From Petrolisthes cinctipes (taxonomy: Eukaryota > Arthropoda > Malacostraca > Decapoda > Porcellanidae): 64,000 nt of DNA. Shown piece by piece: positions 56,361 through 64,000 of the stretch; positions within the stretch are counted from its first letter, which is position 1, and each line of letters opens with the position of its first letter. A program made the position numbers and the translations under genes. The notes under the pieces are model-generated. The model had not been told where the DNA came from. It was given only the letters and a program-made list of their open reading frames with translations, and ran no database searches. The stretch covers positions 1 through 64,000 of the forward strand of contig JAWQEG010003716.1 of NCBI GenBank assembly GCA_033782935.1, in the 5' to 3' direction.

Positions 56361-59300
56361 TATTATGGTAGTTTTTCTTCTCGCCATAGACAATCGGAGG
56401 GGGCGTAACGTGAAGGGGGGGATAGGGGGCGTAACGTGAAGCGGGAGGGTCGGGAGTGGGGGTAATCTGGGAGGCAGTCTACGTGTAGATCATCATGTGC
56501 TGCTATAATCAGTCTACAAGAAACTGACCTCTGGCTTTATGCTCATACTGGTATTTTATCGCCCACAACACTGCCAAATCAGGTCAAACCAACATTACTC
56601 TTTCTCCAGAGTCTGCTATTAGACACTACTAAATTTATTCTAGTTACTGCGTGTATTTTTACTCAAGGGAAATACCAGTCTGGGCCCCACACAGCGGTCA
56701 GTTTCCTGTAGACCGATCACAGAGAACTTATTAAATTTATATTAGTTTCCTATCGACCGACGACCAGCCAGACAAACAGGCAAGCAATAAACACCCGCCA
56801 GCAACCAGCCTACACAAACTATATACCTACATGACCAATAGATACATTTTCCCATAACCAACAATTTACCTATCCACCCACCCAAAGGTAACCCTCCCAA
56901 TCCTATCGTTCTTGTCCTACATCTAACGACCAGTTAGGAAAACACCAGAAATTTTTATTAGTAACATTTTATGTATACAACTGACAAGTGTCCATTGCAT
57001 TACTGTACTGGAACTATTTGGCAGCTTAATCTGATCAGTGTTTATGTTTGCCAGCTTAATCTGATCAGTTATAATTTTGGCAGCTTAATCTGATCAGTAT
57101 ATTTTGGGCAGGTAAAGAATTATCTTTGTTTATTTTTGGCAACTGGACACCTCCGGACACTTGTCAATTGTAGTCGAGTGGTGATGGAAGCAGTGGGGTA
57201 CTTAGCTCTTCTGCAATCCTGTGAGTGGTTTAGGTTTCACACCCGCAGTTCCTCTTCTGAGGTGATGTGGGCAGTAATGGAAAGGTATTGGTACCTCTTC
57301 TTCTTCAACAGTCATTTCTTTCGCGCTTGTTCTCTCACCGCTTTCCTCCTACATGGTCTTCCAGGCCCAGGGCGGTCATATCTGTCATATCTTCAAATTA
57401 TTTCTGAAAAAAAAGTATGGTGCTTGTGACTTAAGTCAGATTTAATGATGTATTCCCTTATGTCAACCCAATTTTTTATACAAAACTATCATAGCGAGAC
57501 TAAGGGCCGTAGTAAAGAATACCTGGGGTGTTGATGGAGTGGTACACATACTACTCAGGCGTGTGTATGTAGTCATCGTACCGGTAACAAGTCCTCGTTA
57601 ATATGAATTTTCTTGCCTATAGCCCTAAGTATTACATTTCTTTCACTGAAGTAGTTTTATTTTAACTTTGAAAATTCCTTACCTGGCAAATAAATGTAAG
57701 ATGTAGTCACGACTGGGGTGGGCGATGCCGGAGTGTGGAGCCGAGAGAAATGTACCAAGTGGACAGCTAGAGCCTCCTGGTTTACTGACAGCACTATAGA
57801 AATGTTTGGCCTCGTCTCATGCCACCTGAAACAAAGCATAAAGGTTATCCTGATGTGAAGTGTTAGTACCATGTTAGTTATCCTATACAACAGTTTTTAT
57901 ATTATATATTTATATAATTGATCACTAGCCTCATATTTAAGGTAATTTACAAAATTTGACAGCTTCATATTTTGACAAACAGCTGATCGTACATTATCTT
58001 CAAGGCAAAACTTTAGTCTAAAGTTTTAAACATTCAGTAGCCCATCAATTTATGGCTTAAACTCCTTAAATAAATGACCCCTTCCCCTAACTTAAAGCGT
58101 AAAACAAATGCAAGTTCTTACACATAAAAGCTTGTATGTTGGGCTGGACCAGTGCAAGGCAAGCTTGAAAATGATCATTGCCTGGGAGACCAACTTCCTC
58201 TCAAATCCATCCACAAGGTCTGCTTCTGTTAAAGCAAATAAACTTTAACTAGCACAAAAATCAATTAGTCCATGACAATATATCTACTCATAATTTATAC
58301 AACATTTATCCACATCAAATCTATTACTGTATATTACATGAAACCAACACCCCTTTGACACTACCCTCCCAAAGCACGTGCGTGTGTGTGTGTGTGTGTG
58401 TTGGTGCCGTATGCATAAAGTCCTGGGTTGGAAGACTACACACCGGGTTCTTCATCAAATCAACCTCCAATGGGTCAATGCTTCCTTCTCTGCATCCCGG
58501 GATCTGTAGGCGATGTCAGTGTTGAGTTGGAGAATATTACATATATTTTTCAACCGAACTATAAAGTCGTCCACATATATGAAGCTTTCTTACAAGCAAA
58601 GTCACTTGTACACTCACTGCACGTGCGTGTTTTGGGGCCCCTCTTCAACTTTTAAAAATAATCGAAAGTATTTAATTTTGTTTTTTTATCTACCTCTGCA
58701 TGGGTCTGATGTTTGTAATGTGATCCGGTGCATCTTGAATCCTCCGTCCTTGATGTTGGTCAGATGCAGTGTTGAATCCTCCCTCTGGTCGTCCGTCACC
58801 GATCTGATATAGTAACCAAACAATATACATAAATGTCAAACGTACACAGTAATGCAGTTTTAGATATTTCATCCAGATTTTTTTTTTTTTTTCCTGCTCA
58901 ACCAAACTAACAGTATACATATTTAACTATGATTCAACTGGAGACACTCGACATTCGTAGCAGTTTGTACTATGTTGTGACCATATTTAAAAACAATATT
59001 TTTACTAACTACATTTTCTATGGGGGTTTTACATTCAGTTTCCAAGCTAATCCCTTAAAAAAAAAAAAAAAAAATACAGCAGAACACATACTTTGACATG
59101 GCATTATCACGGACTTGCATTTTTTACTAAATTATTTCCAGAAATCAAGAAATTGACTGGTAATTCATAAAAACTGCTCTATTATTTACTGTTTATTTGT
59201 GAAAATTCTGTATTAGCCCTTGTCCTCTTCTACACCAAACCTTAATAGGTATAAACTTTCACTGTTCCCTTACCAGCGTCACGCAGTGGTTTATTTTTTC

Positions 59301-59890
59301 ATCCTGACCCTTGATGGTCTGTGGCTGGTGTTTGTCCTCTTGAATGGCTCTTTGCGTCCATTTCCTCTTGAAGGGTCCGGGGGGTCCTTGGTCTGGGCAG
59401 CATGCTTCCTGAAAGAAGTATACCAGCTGCGTACACTGTAAAAGATAGTTATCGGAGCACGACTTTTCACTGCATGGTCCGGCAACTGTATCAACCATTA
59501 TATTGTACTTGGGTGCACTAAAGTTCATTCCTCATCCAGCCACTAAGTGATTGAATGCAAATGTGGCAGTGTTGTCCTTCGTAACCACAGGCAAGGAATT
59601 ATCCATTGTGACTGGCTGAGGGAAAGAAATTTTGTGCACCATAGTACATAATTATACTTTTGTGTAGCACATATTGTATTTTTCAATTCAAATTAATGTA
59701 CATATTCTAAAAACTACTGTAGAAATGTAGGTGATCCAACGCTGAGAGGCTAAGCAAAGCCACGACCAACAAGACAGACCACTCATGCCAGCAACCAAAT
59801 AAAGACACTGGACAGAACCAGCCAACCAACTTGTTAACTTAAACCGAACCCATCACAACTACCTAAATTCCTACCCCCACCACCAAGGTA
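56361..59890. other. Intergenic interval with small repeats
   Basis: Contents seen: two copies of GGGGGCGTAACGTGAAG at about 56,398-56,445; an inverted repeat of GTCTACAAGAAACTGACC at about 56,511 and 56,697; a three-copy tandem repeat at 57,020-57,098; a (GT)n at about 58,381-58,400; and A/T homopolymers near 58,877 and 59,057. Minus-strand open blocks bounded by CAG/GT at about 57,660-57,826, 58,128-58,228, 58,694-58,803 and 59,274-59,408 could be exons of an unrecognised transcript, but they do not join in one reading frame. Confidence 0.45.
57020..57098. repeat. Three tandem copies of a 20-bp palindromic-cored unit
   Basis: GGCAGCTTAATCTGATCAGT occurs at 57,020, 57,050 (one mismatch) and 57,079, spaced about 30 bp. 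Each unit contains the palindrome CTGATCAG. The block lies between inverted copies of GACAAGTGTCC-like sequence (about 56,985 and 57,155). Confidence 0.85.
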
Positions 59891-60235
59891 CAGTTGAGCA
59901 AGTAGAAAGTGCAAGAAAAATATGGTTGTTTATGGCAACATCTGGCAGTTCTTTGTAGTAAACCCTCGTATCTTTATGAATGAATCACTGAGAACCCAGA
60001 GCCAATGTAAGGTGGAACGTGATTGGCTGAACTTTGAGTGGTGGTGAAGTAAATCTTATCATCCCATTTTACGTAAAGTAATATGTGGTAGAACAAATTG
60101 TAGGAAGTAATACTACAACAGTTATGTATTGAACAATGTTAGAGTAACAATGGCGTAATTTGCATTATTGATCTGTAAAACGTTAATAGCAACACAGCAC
60201 AGGAAAGCAGCATTGGTTTGTTGGTTGTTTCGTGT

Positions 60236-60395
60236 TTTCACGATATTCGAATATGAATCAGATTCGAAGGGAGAGAAACGACATTGATCCTGTAATAAAT
60301 CGGATGCTGAGCATATATTTTGTCAATTTCTGTGGCCATTTGCTCTGGCACACAATGACTGTTACAATGATTTGGCAATAAATTAACTATTAACT
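60236..60395 (+). repeat. Left inverted repeat (portion verifiable in window)
   Basis: 160 bp matching the complement of the last 160 bases of the window with two substitutions. It contains TTCGAATATGAATC and ATAAATCGGATGCTGAGC. Its inner boundary is sharp at 60,395; its outer boundary cannot be seen because the window ends. Confidence 0.95.
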
Positions 60396-60575
60396 TTTTC
60401 TAGCTGCTAGGAACACAGGGAGTTAGTATTTGTTATTATTACATTAAAACACGTTAATAATGATACTGAACCAACGACTTGAAGTTCATTCATTGTGCAT
60501 CAGTAAACGAAGGTGATGAGGGAACCTCATATCGCAGCATACAAACAGAAGCACAGGAAGTTCTGACAGTGTAAG

Positions 60576-62282
60576 ATGGACCGTCGTAACGTGCAGAAAG
60601 TTGCTCAGCGAGCGAGAATGGTGGGGATGCACGAGGCTGGTTTATCACCACACCAGATTGCTGCCGACCTTGGTGTTCACGAAACCACTGTTTATTGCTG
60701 GCTTAAGAGGTGGGAGGAGGAAGATGACTTAACAGACCACCGTCGACCTGGACCAGCAAGAAAAACCACAGCAGAGGAAGATCGGCGTTTACAAGAGTAT
60801 ATTGAAGCACAACCCTTTTCCAATGCTGTGGCAGCTAGGCGAGATCTTCAGCTTCCTGTGACGTCAGAGACTGTAAGGAAGAGATTGGTGGAATTCGGTT
60901 ACCACCACCGAACACCGGCAAAAAAACAAAAGTTAACCGAGAGACACCGGGAGGCACGCCTACATTTTGCTCAAAGATACTTGGACCATGACCTGGACTA
61001 CTGGGGGAGAGTCATCTTCTCCGATGAAAAGACATTTAGTTCTACCAACCATGGGAAACTTCATTGTTACAGGATGAACAATACCAGGTAAGTTATAGTG
61101 GTTTTAAAACCACTTAGCGTTTTGACTGCACTGTATTTAGCAATTAAAACAAATGAAGGCATAAACAAATTTCCATACTTTCAGAGTTATTGCACGTTGT
61201 ATAATTTTATCACTGTGTAAGGATTATGTCGACACTAATGACTGTAAAGGATAATTCATGTAGAGACCCATAACCAATACCTTGAAAACTATACAGTTAT
61301 GAAACGTTGACTTCAAGCTTCATGACTATGAAAGCCAGTGTTTAATTAGTAAGCTTGTTATTCTACAATGCTGCTCAGCGGCAGGCATTTCTGCCTAATT
61401 TTATACAGGTTTGTATCCCTTGCTTGGCAGATTTTCTTGGGGAGAGTCCTTTCATTCTTTGGCAATGATATCCAAAGTTTCCTATAAGTCCGAAGACAAA
61501 ATATTAGTGAATAACTCTCACACCTCGCTAAGCATTGAGTTGTCATATCTGAAAAATTCTTCTTTGCCAACCTAAGTTATAACTATTTATCTGAAGCTTC
61601 TTATCAGACACACACACAAGGTGTCGAGCGTTGTTACCAGATACCATAATATATTTCTTCATAACCTGAGGCAGAGAGTTTTGGAGAATGGAGGATTATT
61701 TATTCCCACGACTGTTAATTTTTTACCTTTTTGTTATATTACAAAACTAACAGGATTTTATTTAACAGGTATGTTCAGGAGCATGTATACGCAGAGGCAC
61801 GCAGTGGTCACGTAACCTGTAATGTGTGGGGCTGGATTGGACTTCATGGTGTTGGTGAGGTCACTGAGATCGAAGGGAGGTTCACGGCTGAGCAGTATTT
61901 AGAGATATTAGAAGAGGTGATGCTGCCGACTGTCCGCGCCTACACCCTGCCTTATCCGGAGACCATCATCTACATGCATGATAACTGTCCCGTGCACACA
62001 GCAAACATCGTGAGAAGATGGATTGAGGATCAGCCCCAACTGGAAGTTTTGCCATGGCCTAGTTACAGCCCTGACTTAAATCCTATCGAGAACGTATGGG
62101 CTAATATTGTTAATGTCTGGGAACCCGAAGAGGAAAGGACACGACAGCAACTGCTAAATCATATGATGAGGGAGTGGGAAGTCCTCAGGAGGAAGCCACA
62201 AATCATTCACAACCATGTGACTTCTCTATCTGACCGCCTTCGTGATGTGATTGCCAACAACGGTCTGTGGACAAAATACTGA
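60576..62282 (+). CDS. Tc1/mariner-superfamily transposase, two exons, apparently intact
   Basis: Exon 1 is 60,576-61,087 and exon 2 is 61,769-62,282. The AG/GTAAGT donor and TTTAACAG acceptor remove a 681-bp intron and join the frames exactly (512+514 nt, 341 aa, a normal Tc1-family length). Residues 1-50 form a helix-turn-helix (GLSPHQIAADLGVHETTVY); a second DNA-binding helix region lies at about 90-112; a basic stretch (AKKQK) follows. Catalytic residues: D150 in FSDEK, D242 in MHDNCPVH, and E278 in SPDLNPIENVW, with 35 residues between D242 and E278. Transposases of this type cut at the TIRs and reinsert at TA. No stop or frameshift is seen. The intron could be real or a later insertion with fortuitous splice sites; exact retention of the conserved reading frame favours a real intron. 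Confidence 0.9.
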
Positions 62283-62792
62283 ATGGAAGTGTCATTTTTG
62301 CATTAAATGGTTTCAGGTCCCTATAGAATGACTGTTTTCATATGATATATTATTTTTTCCGTGACTGTAATAAAACTGGGTGAATATTTATTTTACTTGT
62401 ATTGTCTATTGTCCTATTGTCTTATGCTGTCATGAGAAGGTGGAATTTTGTCTGAGGAAAAGCCATGGTCTTAATATACTGAGAGATGTTGAAAGAATTA
62501 ATGGTTGAAACCTATAAATGACTGCTAAGAAGGAATTTTCTTGGAAAATATCGCAGTAGTTAAAACCTAGTTGTTGGAATCTGCACTCCGCAGTCTTTGC
62601 AACTATATGGCACATGACAGACATTCTGACAGTCGTCGGTGCATGACTGTGGGAGTAAATATATATATATATCAGTGCATGACAGAAAGTTAAATATGAG
62701 GAAACATTTATGCATAAAAGAAACAATATCTTCCATTATCTTATCAAATTCAGTAGGGCTAAGGGATAGCATGAATCATTAAACTTTAAAAA

Positions 62793-62976
62793 GGCCCTGT
62801 CCAAACTAGAGGGCAGAACAGACTGTCACACAAGTGTTTCTAAATCACGGTGTGGACAACACAAGCGTGCTTGGTGTTATTACCTGATCGATCAGGTAAC
62901 AGTGGTAAAGAACGAGGGATCTTTCACACAAAAAGTAATCCCCGTCGGGCATGCCCGATACAGTGAGGACGGGGCC
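62793..62976. mobile_element. Palindromic-ended MITE inside the Tc1-type transposon
   Basis: GGCCCTGTCC at the left end and GGACGGGGCC at the right are imperfect inverted repeats like those of the Harbinger-like MITE at 31,980. TTA follows the right end but no matching 3-bp duplicate is seen on the left. The interior has a perfect palindrome TACCTGATCGATCAGGTA. Confidence 0.5.
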
Positions 62977-63237
62977 TTAGTAATTACATAATTAATTTAG
63001 ATAACTATTACCATGCCAGCAAAATTGATATCTGCCGCTGTTTACGAATTTGCTAACCACCTCATTCCACTGTTTTCGACGCAGGCTCAAACCTTCTCCT
63101 CCATACGAGTGGAAAAGAAAGAGGTCTGGGTTAGGTATTGAAAAAATGAAACTATGATATTGGTTTACTAGTCCTTGTTTAATAATAAGATAAATTCACA
63201 GTGCCGTGAAAGTCAGAATAAAAAAAATTTAAAAAAT

Positions 63238-63660
63238 ACAGAGAAAGCAGTAGTTTATTGAGACGACAACAGTTTCGTCTACATCGCTTAACCCTCTTCA
63301 GATATGAACCTAATATTGTAGGAGGACAGATTATATACCGCCTATAGAATGGGAGATATGGAAGGGGAGAGGCGGACGGGTCACATGAGAGTTTGTCCTC
63401 TTACCCCACTTTCCCCAACTCCCCTAACTCCCCCCTTCATGCCCTGCTAAGCCTCTCCCTCCTACGTGACCCCTCTTGTCCCTTTCTCCCACCTCTCACG
63501 TAACCCTTCCGCCTCTTCCCTTTCCCTTTCTATTTTTCCCCCTCTTTTGAGCGGTACGGTATATAATCTGTCCTCCTACGAGATTTAGTTCATATCAGAT
63601 GAGGGCTACGCGATGTAGCCGGCCCTGTTTTAATTTCAATAAACTACGGCTTTCTCCGTG
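63238..63660. mobile_element. About 420-bp fold-back MITE inside the Tc1-type transposon
   Basis: GAGAAAGCAGTAGTTTATTG at the left pairs with CAATAAACTACGGCTTTCTC at the right. Pairing continues through CTACATCGC, AGATATGAAC and GTAGGAGGACAGATTATATA, giving arms of at least 100 bp. The interior (GGCGGACGGGTCACATGAGAG against CTCTCACGTAACCCTTCCGC) also pairs, so the whole element can fold. Confidence 0.8.
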
Positions 63661-63840
63661 GGATTTTGCTTAACTCCCTGTTTGGTATTACAAAAATATA
63701 TGTTATACATCAGTGAATGTGAACTCACATAACTTACAGGAGTCTTGTCTTACAATTATGTAGATTATATCAGTAAGAGTTTGTAATTTTAATACATTAC
63801 ATCTATAAAGAGAAGAATTTTAAAAGCTAAGGCATGAAAT

Positions 63841-64000
63841 AGTTAATAGTTAATTTATTGCCAAATCAATGTAACAGTCATTGTGTGCCAGAGCAAATGG
63901 CCACAGAAATTGACAAAATATATGCTCAGCATCCGATTTATTACAGGAGCAATGTCGTTTCTCTCCCTTCGAATCTGATTCATATTCGAATATCGTGAAA
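63841..64000 (-). repeat. Right inverted repeat of the Tc1-type transposon (truncated by window)
   Basis: Reverse complement of 60,236-60,395 with two substitutions. The repeat is still matching at the last base, so it continues beyond the window. Confidence 0.95.

Larger units (their letters stand above)
59891..64000 (+). mobile_element. Tc1/mariner-type transposon with long TIRs, runs past window edge
   Basis: Bases 60,236-60,395 are the reverse complement of 63,841-64,000 with only two mismatches in 160 bp, so the window ends inside the right inverted repeat. The left terminus is inferred at 59,891: CAGTTGAGCAAG directly after a TA, as expected of this superfamily. If correct, the TIRs are about 505 bp and about 345 bp of the element lie beyond the window. 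Between the arms are a complete intron-split transposase (60,576-62,282) and two palindromic MITE-like insertions (62,793-62,976 and about 63,238-63,660) that lengthen the 3' side. Confidence 0.85.

Noticed and set aside
57657..59528. Minus-strand multi-exon gene built from blocks such as WHETRPNISIVLSVN and ADLVDGFERKLVSQA
   Set aside because: Several blocks are bounded by plausible CAG/GT signals, but they cannot be joined in one open phase without stops and no family is recognised. A non-coding transcript remains possible; RNA-seq would decide.

Overview
The window is eukaryotic genomic DNA, most likely from a decapod or other malacostracan crustacean. The evidence is spliced genes with GT-AG introns and long introns, very high microsatellite density, CCTAA/TTAGG arthropod-type telomeric repeat, and many MITEs and retroelement remnants. 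The species cannot be named from the sequence. No bacterial, CRISPR or viral features were seen.

Layout. (1) 1-9,128 holds no recognisable gene. It contains microsatellites, polypurine and polypyrimidine minisatellites and several palindromic MITEs, one carrying 73 bp of telomeric repeat. (2) 9,129-11,435, minus strand: LYRM2, three coding exons, 92 aa. (3) 13,761-27,975, plus strand: the RBM26/RBM27 (Drosophila swm) orthologue, 17 coding exons that join in phase to 1,118 aa. LYRM2 and RBM26 are divergent, with start codons about 2.3 kb apart. (4) 27,976-35,959: long AT-rich 3'-UTR-like sequence, then MITEs and a MITE-derived minisatellite. (5) 35,960-50,379, plus strand: RTEL1 DNA helicase, 19 coding exons, 1,040 aa, with the Walker A lysine and all four iron-sulphur cysteines at the same residue numbers as I recall for human RTEL1. 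(6) 50,380-59,890: RTEL1 3' UTR, then decayed non-LTR retrotransposons. (7) About 59,891 to beyond the right edge: a Tc1/mariner-superfamily transposon with very long inverted repeats and an apparently intact transposase split by one intron.

The three host genes have unrelated roles: a mitochondrial LYR-motif protein, a nuclear RNA-surveillance protein and a telomere/recombination helicase. Their introns are heavily loaded with transposons: hAT-type MITEs with exact 8-bp target duplications in LYRM2 and RBM26, a pogo-like remnant in RBM26, and a 1.47-kb fold-back in RTEL1. The points most worth a second look are the intron-split, long-TIR transposon; a tandem array of splice donor/acceptor copies just after RBM26 exon 1; a hAT MITE nested inside another copy of itself; and the telomeric repeat inside a MITE.
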